Below are positions 1-6,945 of a DNA stretch of 9,204 nucleotides, piece after piece. The translations under genes were made by a program, and so were the position numbers. The number at the start of each line of letters is the position of its first letter. Position 1 is the stretch's first letter. The stretch is from Candidatus Fermentibacterota bacterium (GTDB taxonomy: Bacteria; Fermentibacterota; Fermentibacteria; Fermentibacterales; JCC-6). The notes under the pieces are model-generated. The model saw nothing but the letters and a program-made list of their open reading frames with translations, did no database searches and was not told the origin of the DNA. The stretch is from the NCBI GenBank assembly GCA_030607835.1, contig JAUWJE010000053.1:1-9204 (forward strand), read 5' to 3'.

Positions 1-82
1 CAGATTCGATGTAGCCGTAGTCCGAGGTACTCCTTCCGAATTCAGAATGGCCACCTACCTCGAGGATGCTTTCCGCCCCTAA
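1..82 (+). CDS. yraN: YraN/UPF0102 family endonuclease-like protein, C-terminal fragment
   Basis: Only the last 26 complete codons are inside the window, ending at the TAA at 80-82; the first base belongs to a codon cut by the edge. The tail begins RFDVAVVRG and ends YLEDAFRP. This matches the C-terminal signature of the YraN/UPF0102 family, where a conserved (C)RFDVV strand is followed by a short variable stretch and a terminal helix of the kind ...WIKDAF. The family has a restriction-endonuclease-like fold; its cellular role is not settled. Context supports the call, because yraN commonly lies close to comM/yifB, found here at 1212. The active-site part is outside the window, so this rests on a short match plus neighbourhood. 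Confidence 0.7.
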   Translation, partial: RFDVAVVRGTPSEFRMATYLEDAFRP

Positions 83-92
83 CGACTGTAAC

Positions 93-121
93 TTGTGAAA
101 TATGCAGGGCAAACATATCTT
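93..121 (+). promoter_or_regulatory. possible promoter of the hydrolase-like gene
   Basis: TTGTGA (93-98) and TATCTT (116-121) are spaced by 17 bases in the gap between yraN and the gene at 139. Each matches the sigma70 consensus at four of six positions. The match is weak, and transcription could equally continue from yraN. Confidence 0.25.
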
Positions 122-138
122 ACAGCCAGGAGGTTCGC

Positions 139-1140
139 ATGCATTTCTTTTCTCTCTTCATTACAGCTCTATGCTCCATAACAGGTGTCTGGAACGCCTG
201 GCAATACAATAACGGGAATTGGGATGAGATCGCCCGGTTACTGTCCCTGAATGGTTACGACACTGTTTTCTACTGTGCTGCCTATGGACCGGAAACTGAT
301 ACTGAAGGTCTTCAGGAATGTCTGAACGCATGCACTCCCCTTGGAATCGATGTTCACGCGTGGGTTGTTCTGTGGAAAACAGGCAAGTGTCCGGTGGAGG
401 ATCAGAATCAATTCGAGCTGGACGGAAGATTGCAGGTTTCCAGTGACGGAGCGCTCGAGAACTGGCTCTGTCCTACAGATCCGCAGAATGTCCGCCTTAT
501 GGCACAGTTATGTCTCAAACTGGCAGCAGAGTATCCTGTTGCGGGAATACAGCTCGACTATATAAGATTTTCTAGCAACCGTGTCTGTTTCTGCGACGGA
601 TGCCGCGCTCGCTTCCGCAGTCACCTCGGAGTCCGTTCTTTTAACTGGCCGTCCAACTGTGTCAGCGGCGGAAGACTGCACGACAGTTTCATGCAGTGGC
701 GTGCTGATATGATAACCGATGCCGTGCAGGCTGTGAGGGATTCTCTCTCCGGAATTAACCGGGTCGTACTGCTTTCTGTGGCCGGTACACCCCGCGAACA
801 GGAGATGCGGTACTTCAGTCAGCCGTGGGATGCCTGGCTTCGAAGCGGAATTGTGGATTTTGTGGTTACCATGAATTATACTGAATCCGATTCTGAGTTT
901 GTGTTCTGGGGTGAACAGCAGCTGGAAATGGCTGGAGACAGATCAATCAGTTGTGGAATAGGTCCATTCTCGACCCGTTCAACTCTCACATTATCGGAGA
1001 CTGAACACCAGGCGGCTCTTGCGGAGGAGATGGGATTTGACGGATGGGTCATATTTCATCTCTCCAGTGTATTCCTTGAGAGACTGCACTCCACCGCTCA
1101 AATACCGGGCAGCAGATCGAACCCGATTCGACTCCAATGA
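139..1140 (+). CDS. glycoside-hydrolase-like protein (GHL10/DUF187-type TIM barrel), probably exported
   Basis: A 333-residue protein resembling the glycosyl-hydrolase-like 10 (GHL10, PF02638) superfamily, TIM-barrel proteins thought to act on polysaccharide or peptidoglycan-derived glycans. Recognisable blocks are the first strand (TGVWNAW, 15-21) followed by a helix and NGYDTVFYCAAYG; HAWVVLWK (73-80); WLCPTDPQNVR (109-119); the hallmark GIQLDYIRF (136-144, Asp140); and DFVVTMNYT (240-248) near the end of the barrel. A Cys cluster, CFCDGC (150-155), follows the DYIRF strand. The first 14 residues are hydrophobic and may be a short signal peptide, but there is no basic n-region, so export is uncertain. 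The start is well supported by AGGAGG at 128-133, five bases before ATG. It sits between yraN and comM, and no C-terminal sorting domain is visible. The substrate cannot be read from the sequence. Confidence 0.75.
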   Translation: MHFFSLFITALCSITGVWNAWQYNNGNWDEIARLLSLNGYDTVFYCAAYGPETDTEGLQECLNACTPLGIDVHAWVVLWKTGKCPVEDQNQFELDGRLQVSSDGALENWLCPTDPQNVRLMAQLCLKLAAEYPVAGIQLDYIRFSSNRVCFCDGCRARFRSHLGVRSFNWPSNCVSGGRLHDSFMQWRADMITDAVQAVRDSLSGINRVVLLSVAGTPREQEMRYFSQPWDAWLRSGIVDFVVTMNYTESDSEFVFWGEQQLEMAGDRSISCGIGPFSTRSTLTLSETEHQAALAEEMGFDGWVIFHLSSVFLERLHSTAQIPGSRSNPIRLQ

Positions 1141-1150
1141 TGACCTCCCC

Positions 1151-1179
1151 TTGAAATCCACTGCATTAATTCGTACACT
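1151..1179 (+). promoter_or_regulatory. candidate sigma70-type promoter of comM
   Basis: TTGAAA (1151-1156, five of six to the -35 consensus) and TACACT (1174-1179, four of six to the -10 consensus) are separated by exactly 17 bases. Predicted transcription would start near 1186, giving a leader of about 26 bases before the TTG start at 1212. This would let comM be expressed independently of the gene upstream. Confidence 0.4.
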
Positions 1180-1196
1180 CTAAGAAGAAGCATTAC

Positions 1197-1203
1197 AAAG
1201 GAG
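1197..1203 (+). promoter_or_regulatory. ribosome binding site that decides the comM start
   Basis: AAAGGAG occupies 1197-1203. Its last base is the first base of an in-frame GTG (1203-1205), so that GTG cannot be served by it. The next in-frame start is TTG at 1212, eight bases after the motif, which is normal spacing. Confidence 0.6.
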
Positions 1204-1211
1204 TGAGAATA

Positions 1212-2738
1212 TTGCTTACTCGTACGAGAAGCCTGGCTGTGTTCGGTATCGATTCATATCCCGTCGATATCGAAGCCGATATGTCCATGGGACTGCCGAC
1301 TTTTACAATCGTAGGATTGCCTGACAGTGCTGTTCGTGAATCACGACAACGAGTTACAGCTGCCATAGCTAATCTTGGTTTCAGGCTTCCAGGCAAAAAG
1401 ATAACAATCAATATGGCTCCTGCCGGAAGAAAAAAAGAAGGACCCGGTTTCGACCTTCCCATCGCGATCAGCATTCTCGCTGCCTCCGGCATAATTCCAG
1501 CGGCGACAATTGAAGACTATTTTTTTATCGGTGAACTTGCTCTTGATGGAACGCTGCGTCCGGTTCCCGGAGTGCTCTCAATGGCTGACAGAGCAAGAAA
1601 AGAAAGGCATTCGGGACTGATCGTGCCTGTCTCCAATTCAACGGAAGCAGCTGTAGTTTCCGGGCAGAAAGTATTTCCAATCGCTGATCTCAATCATGTA
1701 ATTGATTTTCTGTTAGATAAATCAACTATAGAGCCTGCCATCTATTCACAGGCACGTTCTGACACACATAGGAAAGAGGATCCTGACTTCAGTGACGTTC
1801 GAGGTCAGGAATTCGCAAAAAGAGCTCTCGAGGTAGCCGCTGCCGGTGGACACAATATTCTACTGATTGGTCCTCCGGGCTCCGGTAAAACGATGCTCGC
1901 CAGAAGACTTCCATCAATCCTACCTTCTTTACATCCTGATGAGGCGATTGAAACGACAAAAATCCATAGTGTCGCGGGGCTTCTCCGGAGTGGAGGATCT
2001 CTTCTGGAAACCCGCCCGTTCCGGTCGCCTCACCATACTGTTTCTGACGCCGGATTGATAGGAGGGGGGGCTATTCCCAGGCCGGGTGAGGTAAGTCTGG
2101 CGCATAACGGTGTACTATTTCTGGATGAGCTGCCCGAATTCAGAAGGAACGTTCTGGAGGTTCTCAGACAGCCTCTGGAGGATGGCACAGTCACAATTAC
2201 AAGAGCATCCATGTCGATGACTTTCCCTGCGAGCTTTACTCTGGTTGCGGCAATGAACCCATGTCCCTGCGGATATTTCACGGATCCGGGTCATTCGTGC
2301 GACTGCACCGGTCCACAGATACAGAGATACCTTCAGAAGATATCCGGACCACTTCTGGACAGAATTGACATTCATATTGATGTTGCCCCGGTCAAATACC
2401 GTGATCTGTCATGCAATCTTCCCACAGGGGAGAAATCTACGGTTATAAGAAAGCGTGTAATCGAAGCAAGGAAAATCCAGTTCAATCGATTCAAGAATGC
2501 TGACGGCCTGTACTGCAACGTCGGGATGACTTCTCCCATGGTGAGGAGATACTGCCATCTCAGCAACGAAGTCGGCAGACTCCTGAAATCCGCGATGGAT
2601 ATGTACGGTTTTTCAGCCAGGGCTTACGACCGGATCGTTAAAGTATCACGAACAATTGCCGAGCTTGCGGGTTCAGAAGACATACGAACTGAACACATCG
2701 CCGAAGCGGTGCAGTACCGTTCACTGAATTACCTGTAG
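1212..2738 (+). CDS. comM: ComM/YifB family Mg-chelatase-like AAA+ ATPase
   Basis: A 508-residue protein, full length for the YifB/ComM family (about 500-510). ComM is a hexameric AAA+ helicase that promotes branch migration during integration of DNA taken up by transformation; the family is also widespread in bacteria not known to be competent. The N-terminal ChlI/Lon-like domain (about 1-165) carries GLPTFTIVGLPDSAVRESR. The AAA+ domain has Walker A GPPGSGKT (220-227), Walker B VLFLDE (301-306), sensor-1 AAMNPCPCG, four clustered cysteines (351, 353, 363, 365) and an arginine-finger candidate in LLDRIDI (Arg384). The C-terminal Mg_chelatase_C domain includes SARAYDRIVKVSRTIA. The TTG start at 1212 is preferred over GTG at 1203 because the ribosome binding site overlaps the GTG and family members begin ML-x-(5-8)-G-(I/V)-(D/N). 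All motifs are intact. Confidence 0.93.
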   Translation: MLTRTRSLAVFGIDSYPVDIEADMSMGLPTFTIVGLPDSAVRESRQRVTAAIANLGFRLPGKKITINMAPAGRKKEGPGFDLPIAISILAASGIIPAATIEDYFFIGELALDGTLRPVPGVLSMADRARKERHSGLIVPVSNSTEAAVVSGQKVFPIADLNHVIDFLLDKSTIEPAIYSQARSDTHRKEDPDFSDVRGQEFAKRALEVAAAGGHNILLIGPPGSGKTMLARRLPSILPSLHPDEAIETTKIHSVAGLLRSGGSLLETRPFRSPHHTVSDAGLIGGGAIPRPGEVSLAHNGVLFLDELPEFRRNVLEVLRQPLEDGTVTITRASMSMTFPASFTLVAAMNPCPCGYFTDPGHSCDCTGPQIQRYLQKISGPLLDRIDIHIDVAPVKYRDLSCNLPTGEKSTVIRKRVIEARKIQFNRFKNADGLYCNVGMTSPMVRRYCHLSNEVGRLLKSAMDMYGFSARAYDRIVKVSRTIAELAGSEDIRTEHIAEAVQYRSLNYL

Positions 2739-2754
2739 GGTCATACCTGACCCT
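2737..2754. terminator. inverted repeat between convergent genes, possible bidirectional terminator
   Basis: AGGGTCA (2737-2743), a four-base loop TACC, and TGACCCT (2748-2754) form a perfect 7-bp stem that begins within the comM stop codon and ends five bases before the end of the convergent C25 gene. There is no strong T tract on either side; the + strand has only a loose CTTATTT shortly after. Position favours a terminator, but the lack of a U run lowers confidence. Confidence 0.4.
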
Positions 2755-2759
2755 GGAGC

Positions 2760-4256
2760 TTATTTAAGGATAATCACCGATGCCTGTGCTGATATCCCTG
2801 CTGCGGTAACCCTTACAATGTAGAATCCCGTTCTGATTGATGACACGGACAGTGTACAGGATGAATCCTCAAGTGTACCGGATGCTACAAGCCTTCCCGA
2901 GGTATCGTACAGTTCCACTGTTCCCTGTTCCGCTTCAGCATAAGTCAGAATCAGCTCCGACTGACAGGGATTCTGCGCAATCACCAGTCCTGATGGTGCA
3001 TCGATCTCACCACTCTCATCATCCTCAATACCAAGCATGTGCATTGCAGGCAGTAATGTTGGATCGCCAAGCAGGGCCATACCCAGATGCCATGATTTCT
3101 CCATGGAGGACAGGCCGTTTATAGCGATGTGGTCCCACCAGTCCATGTAGGCTTCACCTATCGATGCGCCCTGGCCCATTGGATAGTAGAACTGGGTGAA
3201 CTGAAGCATGGAACCGGTCTTTGTGCTTCCAATAGAAGCCAATCCTGCGGAAGTGCAGAATGCGTAGACCGCTCCCATGCAGCGAGATGTTGTGAAGCGT
3301 GCATTTGAACACGCAAACAGATTGTAGAAATGCGCCTGTGGGTTGGCGGGTACGATCTCATCCCAGGTTGTAGTAGGTCCCTGAGCCCAGTAATGAGTAT
3401 TCGGTCCGGAATGTACATAGGGGCTTATCCATACGTAAGCATCCGGAAGCCTGGTCTCCAGATAATCGGTGCCGTTGGTTCCGTTGATATCGTTCACCAG
3501 TATCGTGTTGGGGTAGAGATGCTGCATTGAATTCAGGTAGCTGCTCCCCCAACCTGCCCAGTCATCATCCACATAACACAGAGCAGTCAGCGGATCTGGA
3601 CCACCATTCATCCGCCAGACATGGTTACGTTCGATGTAGTTGTTGAGCATTTCGGTGGGATCACCCAGTGAACTTAGATTGTCCACCTTTATCCGTCCGG
3701 TGTATATCTCAGGGTCCAGGCTTCCGCTGAACGTATCGTATTTTCCATCGGATCCTGGATTGTCGCTTGAGGGATAACCCACCCACAGATCTTCCCATGT
3801 TCCGTCAAGATCCATCAGGAAGTAATCACAGGGGAAGTGCTCATTACCTCCGAAAGAGTTCTCAAGCATGACCCATGCAACGGGAAGATTTCCCACCAGA
3901 ACAGCGCCCTCCAGGCCATCGTTGTACTTAAACGTAAGGTAATCCTTGAGATCCTCCGGAGTGCTGTAGGTTACCTCCACCACCTCCCATGAAAGCCCCT
4001 GGGATGCGATATCAGTTGTCCACTGTTCGAGGACTCCGGTATCAAGACTGTCGGTGAGTCCATCTTCGAATATCAGCAGAAATTCCGCTCCATCGTTTCC
4101 CATAATGGTTCTTGCCGAGAACGGCTGGTATTCGGGTTGTTGCTCGAGCCACTCTTCGTACGTACCTGCTACATAATTCGGATCAGGGTTTCTTGTCACC
4201 GGAGTATCGTCGTAAACATCTCCCAGAAGAGCCAAAACTATCATCATAGAAATCAT
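2760..4256 (-). CDS. C25 (gingipain-type) cysteine peptidase with T9SS-type sorting tail
   Basis: A 498-residue protein with a peptidase C25 catalytic domain and a C-terminal domain of the type IX secretion sorting type (Por_Secre_tail-like). Landmarks are YVHSGPNTHYW (280-290, catalytic His candidate His282), NLFACSNARF (312-321, nucleophile candidate Cys316), AGLASIGSTKTGSM (337-350, matching the GAYAYIGSS strand of gingipain R) and LLGDPTL (395-401). Residues about 424-498 are a beta-rich tail with AQNP, VELYDTSGRLVASG and RTGFYIVRV, the usual shape of a T9SS sorting signal. The N-terminus is a short hydrophobic stretch (MISMMIVLALLG) without basic residues. Only about 45 residues separate it from the catalytic domain, so the usual C25 propeptide of roughly 200 residues is absent. 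AGGAGG lies five bases before the ATG, and the frame has no other start before an upstream stop. Expected to be surface or secreted; substrate unknown. Confidence 0.85.
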   Translation of the reverse strand: MISMMIVLALLGDVYDDTPVTRNPDPNYVAGTYEEWLEQQPEYQPFSARTIMGNDGAEFLLIFEDGLTDSLDTGVLEQWTTDIASQGLSWEVVEVTYSTPEDLKDYLTFKYNDGLEGAVLVGNLPVAWVMLENSFGGNEHFPCDYFLMDLDGTWEDLWVGYPSSDNPGSDGKYDTFSGSLDPEIYTGRIKVDNLSSLGDPTEMLNNYIERNHVWRMNGGPDPLTALCYVDDDWAGWGSSYLNSMQHLYPNTILVNDINGTNGTDYLETRLPDAYVWISPYVHSGPNTHYWAQGPTTTWDEIVPANPQAHFYNLFACSNARFTTSRCMGAVYAFCTSAGLASIGSTKTGSMLQFTQFYYPMGQGASIGEAYMDWWDHIAINGLSSMEKSWHLGMALLGDPTLLPAMHMLGIEDDESGEIDAPSGLVIAQNPCQSELILTYAEAEQGTVELYDTSGRLVASGTLEDSSCTLSVSSIRTGFYIVRVTAAGISAQASVIILK

Positions 4257-4323
4257 ATCATCCTCCTGTACAGGGAATACTTATCTTCATATCAGTATCG
4301 CATAGCACACTAACTACAATAAG

Positions 4324-4352
4324 TATATACATTCATTCTTCCTTTTCTTCAA
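4324..4352 (-). promoter_or_regulatory. possible promoter of the C25 peptidase gene
   Basis: On the - strand, TTGAAG (complement of 4347-4352) and TATATA (complement of 4324-4329) are spaced by 17 bases in the 136-base gap upstream of the peptidase. Each matches consensus at four of six positions. The region is AT-rich, so chance matches are likely, but a separate promoter is plausible given the gap from the metal-transport operon. Confidence 0.25.
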
Positions 4353-4363
4353 GAAGAAGGATA

Positions 4364-4397
4364 GTAAGGTCAGGTCTTACTGATAAAAACGATCAGT
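4364..4397 (-). terminator. two adjacent short hairpins at the end of the metal-transport operon
   Basis: Two perfect inverted repeats abut the permease stop codon. ACTGAT/ATCAGT lies at 4379-4384 and 4392-4397 (7-base loop, T-rich on the transcribed strand). GTAAG/CTTAC lies at 4364-4368 and 4376-4380 (7-base loop). On the - strand the second is followed by a pyrimidine-rich TATCCTTCTTCTT. The two stems share two bases (4379-4380), so they cannot both form fully. Stems are short, so this is a tentative terminator. Confidence 0.3.
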
Positions 4398-5211
4398 TCT
4401 GATTGGACCTGATCTTTTCGATTGCTATTGATGTGAAGTACACCATTGCGGTCAGCAGGATTATTACAGCTCCGGGGGGCAGGTCCAGTATCCAGGCCAG
4501 AAAAAGACCACTCAGGCTGAAGAGAGCGGCCAGAATCGAAGCCAGAACCATCATCATGCGGAGACTTGATGTGAACATCTCCGCGATTGCGGCGGGAACT
4601 GTGAGCATTGCGATAACCATGATAAGTCCTGTCACTTTCATCAGCATTACCGCTGTCAGCGCGGCAAGAACCAGAAACAGTCCTCTTATGAATCCCGTCG
4701 GGACTCCCTGTAGTCTGCTGTATTCCTGATCGTAGGAAACCGCAAGAAATTCCTTATACAGACCGGCAATGACAAGCAGAATCAGAATATCAAGAATTCC
4801 CACAAAGAGAATATCGGATCCGGATACTGCAAGCAGACTTCCGAATAGCCAGCTCATTAAATCGGCCGAGTAGGTTCCGGAGATCTTGATAAACACCAGT
4901 CCCGCTGCCATGCCCGTGGCCCAGAGAGCTGCCATTGCGGTGTCGGACCTTTTCTGTGCAGCCCCTATTACGAGTGCAGAGCCGATTGCAAAACCGGTTG
5001 CTCCAATCAATGGATGTATGCCGATAAGGTATGCAAGCCCCAGACCTCCGAATGATGCGTGTGCTATGCTTCCTGCAAGAGCGGACATCCTGTTGACCGT
5101 AACCAGTGTCCCGATTATTCCACATGCAATTGAAGCTAGAATTGAGATTGCTACAGCATGCTGCATGAATGTGTATCCGAGTGCGTCAATCACTGGTTTT
5201 TCCATTCCCAT
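4393..5211 (-). CDS. znuB: ZnuB-like ABC-3 family metal transporter permease
   Basis: Membrane subunit of a zinc/manganese-type ABC importer of the ABC-3 family (ZnuB/TroC/MntB). From the start used here it is 272 residues, typical for the family, with eight or nine hydrophobic segments over nearly its whole length. Family features include SALAGSIAHASFGGLGLAYLIG near the second segment and the cytoplasmic DQEYSRLQGVP (about 161-171), which resembles the D-x-E-x-A-x-x-x-G coupling region contacting the ATPase. An upstream in-frame ATG (5277) would add 22 residues and overlap the ATPase gene by 92 bases. The ATG at 5211 gives a 26-base overlap and an N-terminus matching the family; ATG at 5205 is also possible. 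No strong ribosome binding site precedes any of these, so translation is probably coupled to the ATPase gene. Last gene of the operon. Confidence 0.9.
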   Translation of the reverse strand: MGMEKPVIDALGYTFMQHAVAISILASIACGIIGTLVTVNRMSALAGSIAHASFGGLGLAYLIGIHPLIGATGFAIGSALVIGAAQKRSDTAMAALWATGMAAGLVFIKISGTYSADLMSWLFGSLLAVSGSDILFVGILDILILLVIAGLYKEFLAVSYDQEYSRLQGVPTGFIRGLFLVLAALTAVMLMKVTGLIMVIAMLTVPAAIAEMFTSSLRMMMVLASILAALFSLSGLFLAWILDLPPGAVIILLTAMVYFTSIAIEKIRSNQN

Positions 5212-5995
5212 TAAAATTGTTCTCGATGCTGCTGCCTTCCTGATGTTTCTGACCGATGATGCGATGGGGAACTCCATGAGAAATCAGTTCGAATGGGCAT
5301 CCGTAGGCGCGGGATACCGCATCCGCTGAAAGTGTCTCTCCATGACTTATCAGAGTTCTGTTGATACAGGCAATGTTCTTGACATGGGCTGAGACAGATC
5401 CAACATCATGGGTAACAAGCACAATCGTAATACTGTCGTTCAGTTGAGCGAGCAGGTTGAAAAAACTCTCCTGAGTTTCGTGATCAACACTTGCCACCGG
5501 TTCATCAAGAAGCAGAATATCAGGTTCTCCCGCAAGGGCTCTGGCGATAAGCACTCTCTGCTTCTGACCTCCTGAAAGGTAATACATATTTACATTTGAT
5601 AGATGATCGACACCCAGTCTTCGGAGATTCTTCTCTGCTGCTGACCTGTCAGCAGCACTGAAGTGTCTGAAGAGACCGGAATTTCCAAGTCTTCCCATCA
5701 GAACTACATCCATGACCGTTACAGGAAATAACTTGCCTGGAATCAACTGTGGAACGTAACCCATTCCTGCCCTGACGGCTTTCGATGCCACCGGGTGACC
5801 CTCGATTGTGATCTTTCCTTTCCAGGGCTTGATAAGTCCCAGGATGGCTTTGAGGAGAGTTGTCTTCCCACCTCCGTTGGGTCCAATAATCGCAATGAAG
5901 TCATTCTGCATCACTGTCAGGTTGATGTTATTCAGGACAGGTTTACCGGTTCTGTAGCCGACTGATAGATCTCTGATTTCTATTGCCGGATTCAT
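5186..5995 (-). CDS. znuC: ZnuC-like ABC transporter ATP-binding protein
   Basis: A 269-residue ATPase that would power metal import through the neighbouring permease. All nucleotide-binding motifs are intact: Walker A GPNGGGKTT (38-46), Q-loop Gln83 in YVPQ, signature LSGGQKQR (140-147), Walker B ILLLDEP (160-166), D-loop SVDH (169-172) and H-loop His196 in VTHD. The body ends near YGCPFELISHG, as in ZnuC/MntB-type ATPases; the last 25 or so residues are a low-conservation extension that overlaps the permease start. The ATG shares four bases (ATGA) with the stop of the znuA-like gene and lacks a good ribosome binding site, which indicates translational coupling. Neighbours make zinc or manganese the likely substrate; sequence alone does not separate them. 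Confidence 0.94.
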   Translation of the reverse strand: MNPAIEIRDLSVGYRTGKPVLNNINLTVMQNDFIAIIGPNGGGKTTLLKAILGLIKPWKGKITIEGHPVASKAVRAGMGYVPQLIPGKLFPVTVMDVVLMGRLGNSGLFRHFSAADRSAAEKNLRRLGVDHLSNVNMYYLSGGQKQRVLIARALAGEPDILLLDEPVASVDHETQESFFNLLAQLNDSITIVLVTHDVGSVSAHVKNIACINRTLISHGETLSADAVSRAYGCPFELISHGVPHRIIGQKHQEGSSIENNFNGNGKTSD

Positions 5996-6945
5996 CTTGT
6001 ATCCATGCTGCTTTCGAGTTCTTCCGAGACATGCATGAGATTCGAGCTCCAGTCTTCCGAAAGAGGGTCTATATAGATGATTCTCGCGTTTACTTCCGAT
6101 GCTATTGCTTCTGCTGATGAGGTGCTGAATTGTGGGGAAACGAATATTGCCTGTACGTTCTGATCTTTCGCGAAATCCACAAGTCGAGACATTTCCCCGG
6201 GAGACGGATCACTTCCAGATTCTTCAACCGGTATCTGTACAAGGTTGAATTCGTCCGCGAAATATCCCCATGCCGGATGAAAGACCATGAAACAGCTGCC
6301 CCGCACTGGATCAAGCATGGCATGAATGCTGTTCTGGAGAGAGTCGATTTCAAGATTGAAACTTTCCAGGTTCATGCGATAACGTGTTTCTGCTTCGGGA
6401 TCCAGATCGGAGAGACATTCCGCAATGACCAAGGCTTGTTTTCGCACGAGTGCCGGCGAAAGCCATACATGAGGATCCTCCCAACCGTGGGTATGGTCAT
6501 GTCCGTTAACACCGTGTGCATGTGATGACTCGGTTTCTTCCGGAATGCTGTATCGGTCAATTGGAAGTCTGTCGATATCACTGATCGTACTTCTGATAAT
6601 CAGATCCGGATTTGAACCGGCAAATCTTGGAATCCACGCTCTTTCAAAACCGACTCCGATAGTGAACCAGATATCCGTACGGGAGATGTTTCTCATGTCC
6701 GAAGGTGATGGCTCATATGTGGCAGGACTGGCGCCCGGTGGTACAATCACGATGATGTTTGCTCTTTGGGCTGCTATCCTCTCAACGAAATGCTTCTGAG
6801 GAAGGATACTTACTGCAACGGTGTATTCACTACCGCTGCTGTCGGTGTCCTCTGTACGTGAACAGCCTGTTACGATCAGCATAAGCGATGCCGCAAACAG
6901 AATCGATCCATATGGAATCAGGATTCTCTCGAACAATTTTCGCAT
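5992..6945 (-). CDS. znuA: ZnuA-like metal-binding lipoprotein (cluster A-1 substrate-binding protein)
   Basis: A 317-residue periplasmic metal-binding component of the ABC importer. A basic n-region, a hydrophobic stretch and the lipobox VTGC (Cys28) mark it as a lipoprotein. The mature protein follows the ZnuA/TroA plan: AVSILPQKHFVERI (44-57), PPGASPATYEPSPSD (69-83), a short His-rich loop (six His between 142 and 159) leading into EDPHVWLSP (His159), FHPAWGYF (His223) and IYIDPLSED (Asp293). His159, His223 and Asp293 align with known metal ligands. The expected first ligand, His in the usual P-H-x-(Y/F)-E-P motif, is Ala75 (codon GCC at 6721-6723). GGAGG lies four bases before the ATG. 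The gene overlaps the regulator upstream by 28 bases and the ATPase downstream by 4. The His-rich loop favours zinc, but the altered site leaves specificity open. Confidence 0.9.
   Translation of the reverse strand: MRKLFERILIPYGSILFAASLMLIVTGCSRTEDTDSSGSEYTVAVSILPQKHFVERIAAQRANIIVIVPPGASPATYEPSPSDMRNISRTDIWFTIGVGFERAWIPRFAGSNPDLIIRSTISDIDRLPIDRYSIPEETESSHAHGVNGHDHTHGWEDPHVWLSPALVRKQALVIAECLSDLDPEAETRYRMNLESFNLEIDSLQNSIHAMLDPVRGSCFMVFHPAWGYFADEFNLVQIPVEESGSDPSPGEMSRLVDFAKDQNVQAIFVSPQFSTSSAEAIASEVNARIIYIDPLSEDWSSNLMHVSEELESSMDTR

Noticed and set aside
1203..1205. GTG as the comM start
   Set aside because: The AAAGGAG ribosome binding site overlaps this codon, while TTG at 1212 has proper spacing and fits the family N-terminus.
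2030..2375. Open frames on the - strand opposite comM
   Set aside because: They mirror conserved AAA+ coding sequence and show no independent domain or ribosome binding site.
4345..4355. TTCTT-C-AAGAA palindrome upstream of the C25 gene
   Set aside because: Only five bases per arm with a one-base centre in an AT-rich gap; too short to call an operator or hairpin.
5209..5277. N-terminal extension of the permease from ATG at 5277
   Set aside because: It would overlap the ATPase gene by 92 bases, lacks a ribosome binding site and adds a charged 22-residue stretch not expected ahead of the first membrane segment.
4886..5329. Long open frame (147 codons) on the + strand opposite the permease and ATPase genes
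   Set aside because: Its protein looks like the antisense of hydrophobic codons, it has no recognisable motif, and the genes on the other strand are certain.
6130..6525. Open frame of 131 codons on the + strand opposite znuA
   Set aside because: No motif, no upstream signals; explained by codon bias of the lipoprotein gene.
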